The notes below the pieces were generated by a model. That model made no database searches and was not told the origin of the DNA. It saw only the letters and a list, made by a program, of their open reading frames with translations. A DNA stretch of 33,737 nt from Geitlerinema sp. BBD 1991-9 (GTDB taxonomy: Bacteria > Cyanobacteriota > Cyanobacteriia > Cyanobacteriales > Geitlerinemataceae). The DNA lies in the NCBI GenBank assembly GCA_001657325.1, contig LWRO01000046.1, positions 1 to 33,737 of the forward strand. The letters run 5' to 3'. The position numbers and the translations under genes were made by a program. This document shows, piece after piece, positions 1 to 8,544 of the stretch; position 1 is the stretch's first letter; each line of letters begins with the position of its first letter.

Positions 1-397
1 AGGTAGCATCCACACAATCTTTTCGCAGCCTCCCTCGCGTCAACCCTTTGGCGTTGAGATCTTCTGCAAAGATGGTTTGCGCCTGGTCGCAAAGCTTGTG
101 CGCCGTTTTCAAGTGAAAGTCTTGGCGACGGTTGGCAATGCGATGGTGCAGTCTGGCCACTTCGATTTGCGCCTTCTCCCAATTTTTAGATCCCTTCTGT
201 TTTCGAGCCGCTTGGCGTTGCCGCCATTTCAGCTGGCGTTGCCTCGACTTGAAAAACTTAGGGGATTCCTGGTAGCTGCCATCTGAGGCGGTCAAGAATC
301 GCTCTAAACCCAGGTCGAGGCCAATGGCTCGACCGCGAGGCGGAACGTCGGGAACCGATAACTCAAGCGCGGTGGTAGATGCTGGCTTCGGGAGCAT
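1..397 (-). pseudogene. tnpB: TnpB (IS200/IS605 OrfB) remnant, 5'-truncated, runs off left edge
   Basis: Reading the minus strand from 328 to the edge gives a typical TnpB core: AIGLDLGLERFLTASDG (RuvC-I block with its Asp), then FFKSRQRQLKWRQRQAARKQ, a Lys/Arg-rich helix, HHRIANRRQDFHLKTAHKL, and IFAEDLNAKGLTRG (RuvC-II block with its Glu). TnpB is the RNA-guided nuclease of IS200/IS605 elements. Only about 20 residues precede the first RuvC block from the ATG at 397, and the frame closes at a TAA at 467-469. The usual N-terminal region of roughly 170 residues is therefore absent. The upstream residues, such as LPKPASTTALELSVPDVPP, look only partly TnpB-like. The third catalytic block and zinc ribbon lie outside the window. 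No TnpA gene is visible. The identity of the family is certain; whether the fragment is functional is doubtful. Confidence 0.8.
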
Positions 398-489
398 CGA
401 ACCCCACTCAGCCAGCGGCGAGACTCCAGGTATCCCGACGTTGAGGCTTCGCCTACAGCGCAGGACTTATGTTCTCGCGCTCTTAGAAG

Positions 490-1032
490 TTAATAATGCA
501 CGGCTACGGGCGTACCCATCGGTGCCCAATAATACAACCATTCCGCATGGTTGACGGCGACGTTCGTACAACCGTGACTGACCGGCGTGCCAAACGAATT
601 GTGCCAATATGCACCGTGAATGGCGTAGTTGCCGTCGTAGTACATCGTATAGGGAACGTCGGGAACATCGTAATCTGCGCCCTGCATTCGCGCGTATTCG
701 TATTTCGCGTAAATTGAAAACACTCCAGGGGGGGTAGGGGTCATGTCCGTACCCGTCGAAACGTAAACCGAATAGACAGGTATATCGCCTTCCCAAGCAG
801 TGAGGCTTTGTCCGCTGAGATTAATTTCAATCCAGCGTTGTCCCGATTGGCGCAACTCCCACATGGCATCTTCGACGTAGTACTGAGCGACTAGAACAGC
901 GTCAGAAGTGGGAGATTGCAGTTCTCCGGCTCGAACGGGTACGCCAAAACACAACGCTGAAACGCCGATTGCAAACGGGGTCAAGGCAACGCAACCGAAA
1001 TACCGAATTGAGTTAAACATCCGGTCTGACAT
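490..1032 (-). CDS. L,D-transpeptidase (YkuD domain), secreted
   Basis: A 180-residue exported enzyme of the YkuD (L,D-transpeptidase) family. Such enzymes form 3-3 cross-links in peptidoglycan or attach proteins to it, acting in the periplasm. Residues about 10-36 form a hydrophobic signal peptide with a likely cleavage after VRA. The YkuD fold follows from about residue 65 (RWIEINLSGQSL, a typical first strand) through PTPPGVFSIYAK. The catalytic block is present: His139 in YAIHG, and Ser152-His153-Gly154-Cys155-Thr156-Asn157, with Cys155 the expected nucleophile. The protein ends soon after the domain, so there is no second wall-binding module. Its 3' end lies only about 25 bases from the open frame of the TnpB remnant. 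An internal ATG at 1020 is an alternative start; neither has a clear ribosome-binding site. Confidence 0.88.
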   Translation of the reverse strand: MSDRMFNSIRYFGCVALTPFAIGVSALCFGVPVRAGELQSPTSDAVLVAQYYVEDAMWELRQSGQRWIEINLSGQSLTAWEGDIPVYSVYVSTGTDMTPTPPGVFSIYAKYEYARMQGADYDVPDVPYTMYYDGNYAIHGAYWHNSFGTPVSHGCTNVAVNHAEWLYYWAPMGTPVAVHY

Positions 1033-1197
1033 GGGTTTCGCTCGATTGACGATGCCTGGATTTTAGCAAACTTGCTGAAAACATTAAGCGATCTCTTTGA
1101 CAGTTCGTCAAACGTCTCAATTGAGCATCTCGATCGAGACCCTCGATCGAGCGTGATAGATTAAGCTAAATCGATCTATCGCGCAACACGTTAATAT

Positions 1198-2238
1198 ATG
1201 CCTGCAAAAGTACCTGTTACCGTCGTGACGGGATTCCTCGGTGCGGGGAAAACCACCCTCGTTCGCCATCTACTTCAAAACAACCAGGGTCGCCGCATTG
1301 CTGTATTAGTCAACGAATTCGGCGAAGTGGGTATCGACGGCGAACTCCTTCGATCGTGTCGAGTTTGCGATGAGGACGACGATTTCAACGGGAATATCGT
1401 CGAACTCGCGAACGGCTGTTTGTGCTGTACCGTGCAAGAAGAGTTTCTCCCCACAATGCAGGAACTTCTGAAACGACAAGATTCGATCGACAATATTGTC
1501 ATCGAAACTTCGGGTCTCGCACTTCCTAAGCCTTTAGTTCGGGCGTTTCGCTGGCCGGAAATCCGCACTGGGGCAACGGTGGACGGTGTGGTGACGGTGG
1601 TAGACTGTCAAGCTTTGGCTCACGATAAGCTCGTTGGTGACTTGGATGCGTTGGAAGCGCAACGCCAAGCAGACGACAGCTTAGAACACGAAACCCCCAT
1701 CGAAGAATTATTTGAAGATCAACTCAACTGTGCCGATTTGGTGTTGTTAACGAAAGTCGATCTCGTGGATGAGGAGACTCGATCGAACGTTCAACGCTGG
1801 CTCGAGTCGCAAGTACAACCTGGTGTTAAAATCGTTCCCTGCGAAAACGGCAGCGTCGTGTCGGAGGTGTTACTCGGTTTTAATGCGGCGGTGGAAGACC
1901 ATCTTGAAACCCGTCCGAGTCACCACGACGACGAGGAAGATCACGATCACGACGACCACATCAACGCCGTGCATTTGACGATCGATCGATCTTTTAATGC
2001 CAAAGCGTTAACGCAGCGATTGCAGCAATTGGTAGAGAAAGAGGAGATTTATCGCATCAAAGGTTTCGTAGACGTTCCCGATAAATCCATGCGCTTGGTT
2101 TTACAAGGGGTTGGTAAGCGCATTGATACGTTTTTCGATCGACCCTGGCGTGCGGATGAAACCCGTCAAACGCAGTTGGTGTTTATTGGGAATGGGTTAG
2201 AGATCGATCGAATTTCAACATTTTTAGAAGCCGTTTAA
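1198..2238 (+). CDS. COG0523/CobW-family GTPase with His-rich metal loop
   Basis: A 346-residue G3E-family GTPase of the COG0523 group, which delivers or inserts metals such as Zn or Co using GTP hydrolysis. Walker A is GFLGAGKTT at residues 12-20. The family metal motif CxCC is GCLCC at 73-77. The base-specificity motif is TKVD at 185-188. An acidic, histidine-rich loop (HHDDEEDHDHDDH) spans 242-254, between the GTPase and the C-terminal CobW_C domain (about 256-346), and looks like a metal-buffering segment. Cyanobacterial members are often named CobW, but nothing nearby is a cobalamin gene, and many COG0523 proteins are zinc chaperones. I did not find a convincing Zur box in the 160 bases upstream. 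Family assignment is firm; the metal is not determined. Confidence 0.88.
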   Translation: MPAKVPVTVVTGFLGAGKTTLVRHLLQNNQGRRIAVLVNEFGEVGIDGELLRSCRVCDEDDDFNGNIVELANGCLCCTVQEEFLPTMQELLKRQDSIDNIVIETSGLALPKPLVRAFRWPEIRTGATVDGVVTVVDCQALAHDKLVGDLDALEAQRQADDSLEHETPIEELFEDQLNCADLVLLTKVDLVDEETRSNVQRWLESQVQPGVKIVPCENGSVVSEVLLGFNAAVEDHLETRPSHHDDEEDHDHDDHINAVHLTIDRSFNAKALTQRLQQLVEKEEIYRIKGFVDVPDKSMRLVLQGVGKRIDTFFDRPWRADETRQTQLVFIGNGLEIDRISTFLEAV

Positions 2239-2268
2239 GACTCGTCCCTTTTTACATCTCATTGTAGA

Positions 2269-2378
2269 GGGTCTGTTGGAGTTAGAGTGATAAGCCGAGT
2301 CGGGGCGAACGGCCGTTCGCCCCGACAAGGGTCTTGGTATCGTAGGCAATCAAATTACACCGCAATTTCAACAGACCC
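2269..2378. repeat. MITE-like element, copy 1 (110 bp)
   Basis: A 110-bp non-coding element bounded by inverted ends: GGGTCTGTTGGA on the left and TTTCAACAGACCC on the right. It carries an internal perfect 28-bp palindrome at 2299-2326 (left arm GTCGGGGCGAACGG). The same element, with 26 extra bases between the left end and the palindrome, occurs at 13088-13224. The flanks ATTGTAGA (2261-2268) and ATCGTAGA (2379-2386) match at 7 of 8 positions and could be a target duplication, though the right flank is part of another repeat. The ends loosely resemble IS6-type termini. Confidence 0.75.
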
Positions 2379-2382
2379 ATCG

Positions 2383-2433
2383 TAGAGGCAAGCACGTTAT
2401 CCTAGAGGCAAGCACTTCAGGCTTGCCCCTACG
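2383..2433. repeat. GTAGAGGCAAGC intergenic repeat with hairpin
   Basis: TAGAGGCAAGCAC occurs twice in direct orientation about 20 bases apart. The second copy pairs with GCTTGCCCCTA just downstream to form a hairpin. This type of GGCAAGC palindromic repeat is common in cyanobacterial spacers. It lies directly upstream of the broken Uma2 gene. Confidence 0.55.
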
Positions 2434-2473
2434 GTGGGGACAACAGAAGACACAGAGTTTTGAATCGATCGAA

Positions 2474-3039
2474 ATGATTGTAACAACACTCCAAAAATAC
2501 ACCTTTGAAGACTATCAAACTAACCTCGAAAATCGCGAGATAAAATGCGAGTTAGTGAACGGAGAACTCGTCGAAATTCCTCCTGCCAGCGGTTTACACG
2601 CCGACATTCTTGATTTTTTACAAGATCTCTTAAAACAAGAAATCAAAAAAACAATTGCGATTGGTTCGTTCGCCCTGGAACCGTTGGTGTAAGAACGAGA
2701 GTTCAAAAATCGAGAATCCCCGATTTAGTAATTATCACCCAAGCGCAACGTCAAGCCTTGAGAAATCTTCCCTCTGCTATTCTCGAAGAACCGCCAATTC
2801 TCGTGGTAGAAATTGTCAGCCCCGGCAATCCTGAAGATGATTACCGATATAAGCGATCGGAATACGCCGCCTTGCAAATTCCTGAATATTGGATTGTCGA
2901 TCCAACTGAGTCTAAAATTACCGTTTTAGAATGGATCGATGGGCTTTACGAATTTCGAGAATTCAAAGAGTCTGAAAAATTAGAATCGCCGACATTTGAG
3001 AGTTTAAATTTAACAGTCGATCGAATCTTTTCGGTTTAG
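2474..3039 (+). pseudogene. Uma2-family (DUF820) nuclease-like gene, frameshifted
   Basis: Two consecutive reading frames together make one Uma2/DUF820 protein, a PD-(D/E)xK nuclease-fold family greatly expanded in cyanobacteria and of unclear role. The first frame starts at the ATG at 2474 (MIVTTLQKYTFEDY), contains the conserved ELVNGELVEIPPASGLHADI block and ends prematurely at 2692. Family-like sequence continues in the -1 frame from about 2665 (DWFVRPGTVGVRTRVQKSRI), then PDLVII, ILVVEIVSPGN and YRYKRSEYAALQIPEYWIVD, to the stop at 3039. The frame change lies between about 2645 and 2670. A run of seven A at 2645-2651 is a likely site of a one-base loss. All core motifs survive, so the break looks recent or may be a sequencing error. 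Confidence 0.8.
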
Positions 3040-3110
3040 TCATACCATTTTTTCGATTATTAGACTTGTCGTAAAAATTAGATCGGCTTAATATCAAAAA
3101 TAAAATGTAA

Positions 3111-3129
3111 GGGCGGGTTTTACCCGCCC
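3111..3129. terminator. GC-rich hairpin GGGCGGG/CCCGCCC
   Basis: Inverted repeat GGGCGGG-TTTTA-CCCGCCC in the 105-bp spacer between the broken Uma2 gene (+) and the transporter gene (-), which converge here. It could end transcription from either side. It also resembles a common cyanobacterial spacer repeat, and there is no long T run beside it. Confidence 0.4.
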
Positions 3130-3144
3130 CCTGTCTCCCTTGTC

Positions 3145-4536
3145 CTAAGTCGTAGAAGAAGTCAACTCAGCATCCAATTCCGGCATCTCAGGGGAAGATG
3201 GCAGTTTCTCCGCATCGTCGCCACCATCACCCGAAGCACTGCTAGACGGGAGCCATTGTAAGAACGGCAACGGTAATAGCGTACTCAGGTTGGTAATAAG
3301 CACCAACAGCCAGAGATTCGTAAAATCCGTTTCCGTGATGCCCATCCAGTGCATCAAAACCGCCCCGAACTCGTAAGAAAACATTCCCGCGATATTCGAG
3401 ACAGACATCAATAAAGCGAATAACGTCGCTTCCACACCGCTCGGACACAATCGCGCCGCCAGAACCAACACCGGCATAAACGCGATCTGTCCCATCACCG
3501 TTAACACCAAACTATCCCCGAGACTGAACCATCGATCGTCAATACCGATGGCGCGGTTGGCGTGGGTGACAAGTAATAGTGCTGACAGTCCCAACACCGC
3601 CGAGAGAACCGTAGACCACGCGAAAATCTTACGGAACGGAACAGCTTTGAAGAACCGCTGAAACAGCCAAATTCCCACGAGAGAAGCAATACTCGTCACC
3701 AGGCGTACCCGTCCGAGGAACTCCGGTGGAAAGTGGAGTTCGTTGGTGGTGAAGAAAAAGAAGGCTGCATCAGCGGTTGGGGTGGCTTGCCACAGGAATA
3801 GAAACGCTGTGGGTAGCCAGATGGACTTTTGCGTAATGGCGCTTTTGAGTTGGACGATTTGATGCTTGACTGCGTCGAAGTTGACGCGATCGATCGTCGG
3901 TTGCTCGGCAATCAACCACGCCACACCCGAAACGATAAGAGGGAACGAGGCGGTAATCAGAAACATGGTTCGGGTGCTGAAGATTTCCAGCAGCGAACCA
4001 CTTAAATAGGCTGTAATTAAGCCGCCGAGTGCCGATGCCCCCCAACTAATCGATTGCAGCGAACCCGCATCGCTTTGGGATTCTTTGCGGGCCCGTTCGA
4101 CAACCAGGGAATCGACGATCACATCGCTTACGGCGACGGAGAGAGAACTTAAAGCAATGACCGCGATCGCCTGCCAAGGCCGCGTGACGAAGGTTGCCAA
4201 GGCCAACCAAGACGCTGCGCCTAAAATTCCCGACAGGATCAAATAAGGACGGCGACGATACCCGAAGATGGGTAATCCGTCGGAAATGAAGCCGAAGAGC
4301 GGTTTGATTGTCCAGGGTAAGGCAACGATCCCCAAAAGAGCGGAGACTTCAGCAGGGCTGAGTCCGAGATCGTCTTTGAGAAAGAAGCTGACGGCAAGGC
4401 GAGCTAAGCCCAGAATGCCTTGGACGAAGTACACCAAGAGAATGGCGAACAGTTCTGGTGTTGGCTCGTTTCCGAATAAGAGTTTTTCTTTGAGAGAGTC
4501 TTTAATTCGATCGAGGCCGGATTGCGAAATAAGCAT
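3145..4536 (-). CDS. Folate/biopterin (BT1 family) MFS transporter
   Basis: A 463-residue polytopic inner-membrane protein of the BT1/FBT group in the major facilitator superfamily. These proteins move folates and pterins across membranes; the Synechocystis and plant plastid homologues transport folate. Evidence: the N-terminal family signature YFVQGILGLARLAVSFFLKD (about residues 36-55), then LSPAEVSALLGI, the PWTIKPLFGFISDGLPIFGY block and RRRPYLILSGILGA, followed by further hydrophobic segments consistent with about 12 helices. The last 35 residues are polar and Ser/Asp/Glu-rich, probably a cytoplasmic tail. The gene is monocistronic in appearance, converging on the Uma2 pseudogene and separated by about 90 bases from the HAD phosphatase gene on the same strand. 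Substrate is inferred from family, not proven. Confidence 0.85.
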   Translation of the reverse strand: MLISQSGLDRIKDSLKEKLLFGNEPTPELFAILLVYFVQGILGLARLAVSFFLKDDLGLSPAEVSALLGIVALPWTIKPLFGFISDGLPIFGYRRRPYLILSGILGAASWLALATFVTRPWQAIAVIALSSLSVAVSDVIVDSLVVERARKESQSDAGSLQSISWGASALGGLITAYLSGSLLEIFSTRTMFLITASFPLIVSGVAWLIAEQPTIDRVNFDAVKHQIVQLKSAITQKSIWLPTAFLFLWQATPTADAAFFFFTTNELHFPPEFLGRVRLVTSIASLVGIWLFQRFFKAVPFRKIFAWSTVLSAVLGLSALLLVTHANRAIGIDDRWFSLGDSLVLTVMGQIAFMPVLVLAARLCPSGVEATLFALLMSVSNIAGMFSYEFGAVLMHWMGITETDFTNLWLLVLITNLSTLLPLPFLQWLPSSSASGDGGDDAEKLPSSPEMPELDAELTSSTT

Positions 4537-4625
4537 TGATTAACAAAACTTAACAAATATCCGTTGTCTTATCTTAACGATTCTCGGAAAAAATGACGGG
4601 CTGGGAAATCCGAACCATCGCTTGC

Positions 4626-5405
4626 TTAAGATAACAGGGCGGGTAAATCGGCGATCGAGTTTAAGATTCGATCGGGAGACACGGGAACTCGTTCGGCGAG
4701 TTCCGGGCGATACTTCCCGGTTTTGACTAAAACGCCCATGATGCCAGCATTTTGTGCGCCTCCCACGTCAGCGTTGATATCGTCGCCGATAAGCGCAACT
4801 TTGTACGGTGAAAGTCCCAAATCGCTTAAGGCTAATTTAAAGAACGAGAGTGAGGGCTTTCCGATGACAGTGGCCGTTTTCCCACTGGCGTATTCCAAAC
4901 CCGTCACGAACGCGCCGATGTCGAGTTGTAATCCCCGTTCTCCTTGCCAGTAGCGTCCTTTGTGGAGCGCGACGAGTTCTGCACCGCGAACGATTTTGCC
5001 GAACACGTCGTTCATTAGGTTGTAATCCCATCGATCTCCGATATCGCCAATCACGATCGCGTCGGGTTCGGTGTCCGATTGGCGAAATTCTCGGAAATCC
5101 TGTTGGGCATCGTCGGATAACAACAGATAGCATTTGGGATCGTCCATCTGTCGCAGGTGCAAGACGGCGGCGTAGGGAGCGCTGATAATGTCCGATTTTT
5201 CGATGGGAAGCCCCAAATTGAGGAGTCTGCGGTGAAAGGTTTCGATCGATTGCGTAGTCGTATTGGTAAGGTAGCGACAGGGAATGTTTTGGGTTTTGAA
5301 CGCTTTGATGGTTTCAACCGCACCGTCAATGAGTCGATCTCCAACGTAAAAGACACCGTTGAGGTCGAGCAGAAAGCCCTCGATACCGGGGAAAGCATCC
5401 ATCAT
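4626..5405 (-). CDS. HAD-superfamily IIA hydrolase, LHPP/NagD-like
   Basis: A 259-residue cytosolic haloacid-dehalogenase phosphatase of subfamily IIA (NagD/LHPP type). Motif I is LLDLNGVFYVGD with nucleophile Asp14. The usual second acid of DxD is Asn16 here, as in the LHPP branch where this position is also not Asp. Motif II is LTNTT (46-50), motif III is Lys183 in IGKPS, and motif IV is GDDINADVGGAQNAG (207-221) with Asp208 and Asp209. A C2-type cap lies between about 80 and 180. Family members hydrolyse phosphosugars, nucleotides or small N-P/P-P substrates; the physiological substrate here is unknown. The tandem Met codons (MMDAF) leave the exact start uncertain by one codon. The galU-like gene is divergent, 145 bases away. 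Confidence 0.82.
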   Translation of the reverse strand: MMDAFPGIEGFLLDLNGVFYVGDRLIDGAVETIKAFKTQNIPCRYLTNTTTQSIETFHRRLLNLGLPIEKSDIISAPYAAVLHLRQMDDPKCYLLLSDDAQQDFREFRQSDTEPDAIVIGDIGDRWDYNLMNDVFGKIVRGAELVALHKGRYWQGERGLQLDIGAFVTGLEYASGKTATVIGKPSLSFFKLALSDLGLSPYKVALIGDDINADVGGAQNAGIMGVLVKTGKYRPELAERVPVSPDRILNSIADLPALLS

Positions 5406-5550
5406 GTCGATCGAACCCGTAAAAAACTACCATCGTCCAGTTTATTGAATTTCGCCCCCACTCCCGATCTTCGATCGATCTCCAAATTCCACAGCTCGAT
5501 CGATTCTCAATTGTCAATCAATCGCCAAGTGAAGCAATCGTAAATCGTCA

Positions 5551-6420
5551 ATGATTAAAGCTGTCATTCCCGCTGCGGGATTTGGAACTCGTCTATTTCC
5601 TGCCTCGCAAGTTGTGAAGAAGGAACTGTTCCCAGTGATTGATGGGGGACGGACAAAACCCGCAATTTTAGCAATTGTTGAAGAAGCCGTAGAAGCAGGT
5701 TTAGACGAGATCGCGATCGTCGTTCGTCCTGGAGACGTACCTCTGTTCGCATCGCTATTCGAGCCACCGCCGTCGTCCTTGTGGGAGAAGTTAAAACCGC
5801 TCGATCGAGCCTACAGCGAGAAAATTCAAGGCATTGGAAAACGAGTGACGCTGTTAACTCAAGAAATCGCAGATGGCTACGGTCATGCAGTTTGGTGTGC
5901 GAAGGATTGGGTGGGAAACGAACCGTTTGTCTTGTTTTTAGGCGACCACGTTTATCGATCGAATTTAGAGATATCTTGCACCGAACAACTGATTGAAGTT
6001 TACCATCGCACTCAAACGAGCGTTATCAGTTTGAGACTCGCCCAAGGTGCATCGATTTCGCATTCGGGATGCGTTTCAGGAGATTGGATGGACGATCGAA
6101 CACTTTCTCTAAGTTCGATCGTCGAGAAACCTACTTTAGAAGAAGCGAGAGCAAACTTTCAGCTCGATCGGTTAAATCCAGACGAGTTTTTATCGATGTT
6201 CGGGATTTATGTTTTAAAGCCGCAGATTTTTGAATGTTTAGAACAGCAAATTCAAGAGAATATGCGAGATCGCGGTGAATTTCAATTAACTTCAGCTCTA
6301 GAAGCATTACGTCCAGACATAGGAATGATGGGATTTCTGGTTAACGGTCGTTGTTTCGATTTTGGGATGCCCCATACTTATTTTGAAACAATGGTAGAGT
6401 TTTCTCGATTGAATGCTTGA
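5551..6420 (+). CDS. GalU-like nucleotidyltransferase (putative UTP-glucose-1-phosphate uridylyltransferase)
   Basis: A 289-residue nucleotidyltransferase of the GalU/RmlA type, predicted to make a nucleotide sugar, most likely UDP-glucose from glucose-1-phosphate and UTP. It has the nucleotide-binding loop AVIPAAGFGTRLFP (4-17), the following KKELFPVID (23-31), the metal-binding Asp in FLGDHVY (Asp132), the sugar-binding VEKP (191-194) and RGEFQLTSAL (241-250). Length fits GalU. Sequence around the signature differs from textbook GalU (VVKKELFPVI rather than a PKEMLP block), so another sugar-phosphate substrate is possible. The start codon is preceded by a short CGTAAAT-type heptamer repeat rather than an obvious ribosome-binding site. 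The UDP-glucose dehydrogenase and UDP-glucuronate decarboxylase genes about 20 kb away would use its product. Confidence 0.78.
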   Translation: MIKAVIPAAGFGTRLFPASQVVKKELFPVIDGGRTKPAILAIVEEAVEAGLDEIAIVVRPGDVPLFASLFEPPPSSLWEKLKPLDRAYSEKIQGIGKRVTLLTQEIADGYGHAVWCAKDWVGNEPFVLFLGDHVYRSNLEISCTEQLIEVYHRTQTSVISLRLAQGASISHSGCVSGDWMDDRTLSLSSIVEKPTLEEARANFQLDRLNPDEFLSMFGIYVLKPQIFECLEQQIQENMRDRGEFQLTSALEALRPDIGMMGFLVNGRCFDFGMPHTYFETMVEFSRLNA

Positions 6421-6513
6421 AGAGAAATGATTTTGATTTTTTTGTAAATATTTTGACAATATTTTATTTGAGTTGTTGTATTTCAACCTCTCCCAAATTT
6501 GACTGTATTCTAG

Positions 6514-6551
6514 GAGATCGATCGATTTCTTCTCAACACTCGATCGATCTC
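6514..6551. terminator. Hairpin between convergent galU-like and lepA genes
   Basis: Perfect 12-bp inverted repeat GAGATCGATCGA / TCGATCGATCTC with a 14-base loop, in an otherwise AT-rich spacer between the 3' ends of the galU-like gene (+) and lepA (-). It may be a bidirectional terminator. No strong T run follows, and the arms are built from the genome's repeated CGATCG motif. Confidence 0.4.
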
Positions 6552-6586
6552 TTCCAGAACGGTTATAAAACTCAGCAAACAGACGA

Positions 6587-8395
6587 CTACCGTTCCAGTT
6601 TCAGCATCGCCATAAACGCTTCTTGCGGAACGTCAACCGTTCCAATAGCTTTCATCCGTTTTTTCCCTTTCGCCTGTTTTTTCAACAGTTTTTTCTTCCG
6701 AGAAATATCACCGCCATAACACTTCGCTAATACGTCTTTTCTCAACGCGGGAATGTGTTCGCTCGCAATAATTCGACTTCCGATCGCGGCTTGCAACGGC
6801 ACTTTAAACTGATGGCGAGGAATCAATTCTTTCAGTTTTTCCACCAACGCACGCCCCACCGGATAAGCTTTGTCGCGGTGAACGATCGCCGCCAACGCAT
6901 CCACCGGATCGCCGTTCACCATCACGTCGAGACGGACTAACTCGTTAACACGGTAGTCGATCATCTGATACTCCATACTGGCGTATCCCCTCGATCGAGA
7001 CTTGATCTGATCGAAAAAGTCCGTCACCACTTCCGCCAGCGGTAACTCGTAAATCAGCGTCGTTCGCGTCGGCGTGAGATATTTCATATCGATAAAATCG
7101 CCGCGCCGCGACTGACACAGTTCCATCAACGTCCCGACATACTCTTCCGGCGTAATCAAATCCACGCGCACGTAAGGCTCTTCGATTTTCTCCCGCTGTA
7201 CCGGATCGGGCATCAAACTGGGATTGTCAACTAAGATTAACTCACCGTCTGTTTTCGTCACGCGATACACCACAGACGGAGCCGTTGTAATTAAATCGAG
7301 GTTGTATTCCCGCTCTAGCCGTTCCTGCACGATTTCCATGTGCAGCAATCCCAAGAAACCGCAGCGGAACCCAAACCCCATCGCGCTCGAGGTTTCCGGT
7401 TCGTAATTGAGCGCCGCATCGTTGAGCGTGAGTTTTTCGAGGGCTTCCCGCAAATCCTCAAATTGGTCGGAATCCGTAGGAAACAAGCCGCAAAACACCA
7501 TCGGCTTGGCTTCAGTATAACCGGGAAGCGGCTCTTTGGCGGGGGCTTTGGCGAGGGCGATCGTATCCCCGACGCGAGCGTCTTCGACCGTTTTGATAGC
7601 GGCGGCGAGATAACCCACCTCTCCCGCGTGCAGTTCTTCAACGGGTTTTTGTTTGGGCGAAAGAACGCCGATTTCGTCGAGATCGTATTCCTTTTTCGAG
7701 GCCATCAAACGGATTCGATCGCCTTGTTTCAGGGTTCCGTCCATGATGCGGAAGTAGACGATGACACCGCGATAGGGATCGTAATAGCTATCGAAAATCA
7801 ACGCGCGTAACGGTTCTTCGATCGTGTCTCGCGGTGGCGGAACCAAATGAACCAAGCTCTCGAGAATTTCGGGAACGCCGATTCCCTCTTTGGCGGAGGC
7901 GTAAATGGCTTGAGAACAGTCGAGACCGATCGCGTCTTCGATTTCCGCAATGACGCGCTCGGGTTCTGCGCCGGGAAGGTCGATTTTATTGAGAACTGGG
8001 ATGATTTCGAGGTTGTGTTCGAGAGCGAGATACACGTTCGCGAGGGTTTGCGCTTCTACCCCTTGCGACGCATCGACGACTAATAACGCCCCTTCACAAG
8101 CCGCCAGAGATCGAGACACTTCGTAAGAAAAGTCCACGTGTCCCGGCGTGTCGATCAAATTCAAAACGTACTGCTCGCCATCCTGCGCCGTGTAGTTCAT
8201 GCGCGCCGCTTGCAGTTTGATGGTAATGCCCCGTTCCCGCTCTAAATCCATGTTGTCGAGGAACTGGTCTTTCATCTGTCGAGCTTCGACCGTTCCAGTG
8301 TGTTGCAACAATCGATCGGCGAGGGTGGATTTGCCGTGATCGATGTGTGCGACGATCGAAAAGTTGCGAATTCGAGAAACGGGTACGTCGGTCAT
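6587..8395 (-). CDS. lepA: Elongation factor 4 (LepA), back-translocating GTPase
   Basis: A 602-residue translational GTPase that binds the ribosome and affects elongation or initiation, especially under stress. The N-terminus [19 protein letters not shown] is the family start, so I use the ATG at 8395 rather than the longer frame from 8443, which adds 16 unrelated residues. Visible motifs: G1 [16 protein letters not shown]2/switch I region [15 protein letters not shown]3 DTPGHVDF, G4 [10 protein letters not shown], and the G5 region [12 protein letters not shown]. The LepA-specific C-terminal domain ends with [28 protein letters not shown]. Length is normal. It is divergent from the pentapeptide-GST gene with about 150 bases between the starts, and appears monocistronic. 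Confidence 0.97.
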   Translation of the reverse strand: MTDVPVSRIRNFSIVAHIDHGKSTLADRLLQHTGTVEARQMKDQFLDNMDLERERGITIKLQAARMNYTAQDGEQYVLNLIDTPGHVDFSYEVSRSLAACEGALLVVDASQGVEAQTLANVYLALEHNLEIIPVLNKIDLPGAEPERVIAEIEDAIGLDCSQAIYASAKEGIGVPEILESLVHLVPPPRDTIEEPLRALIFDSYYDPYRGVIVYFRIMDGTLKQGDRIRLMASKKEYDLDEIGVLSPKQKPVEELHAGEVGYLAAAIKTVEDARVGDTIALAKAPAKEPLPGYTEAKPMVFCGLFPTDSDQFEDLREALEKLTLNDAALNYEPETSSAMGFGFRCGFLGLLHMEIVQERLEREYNLDLITTAPSVVYRVTKTDGELILVDNPSLMPDPVQREKIEEPYVRVDLITPEEYVGTLMELCQSRRGDFIDMKYLTPTRTTLIYELPLAEVVTDFFDQIKSRSRGYASMEYQMIDYRVNELVRLDVMVNGDPVDALAAIVHRDKAYPVGRALVEKLKELIPRHQFKVPLQAAIGSRIIASEHIPALRKDVLAKCYGGDISRKKKLLKKQAKGKKRMKAIGTVDVPQEAFMAMLKLER

Positions 8396-8544
8396 AAAGC
8401 TGGGCGAGAGATTCAGCGAGAGATGCGACGAGAGATCCGGCAAGAGAACAGATAAACTCCCACTCGGGCTTTCGTCTTCACATATTTTAATGCCTTTGCG
8501 ATCGAGTCTGCGAGACGAGCGAATGAGATGATAAGGGTGAGGTC

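Noticed and set aside
2640-2700. Programmed -1 frameshift in the Uma2 gene
   Set aside because: The seven-A run does not form a proper slippery heptamer in the zero frame (the base before the first AAA codon is C), and there is no evident stimulatory structure. A simple one-base loss is more likely.
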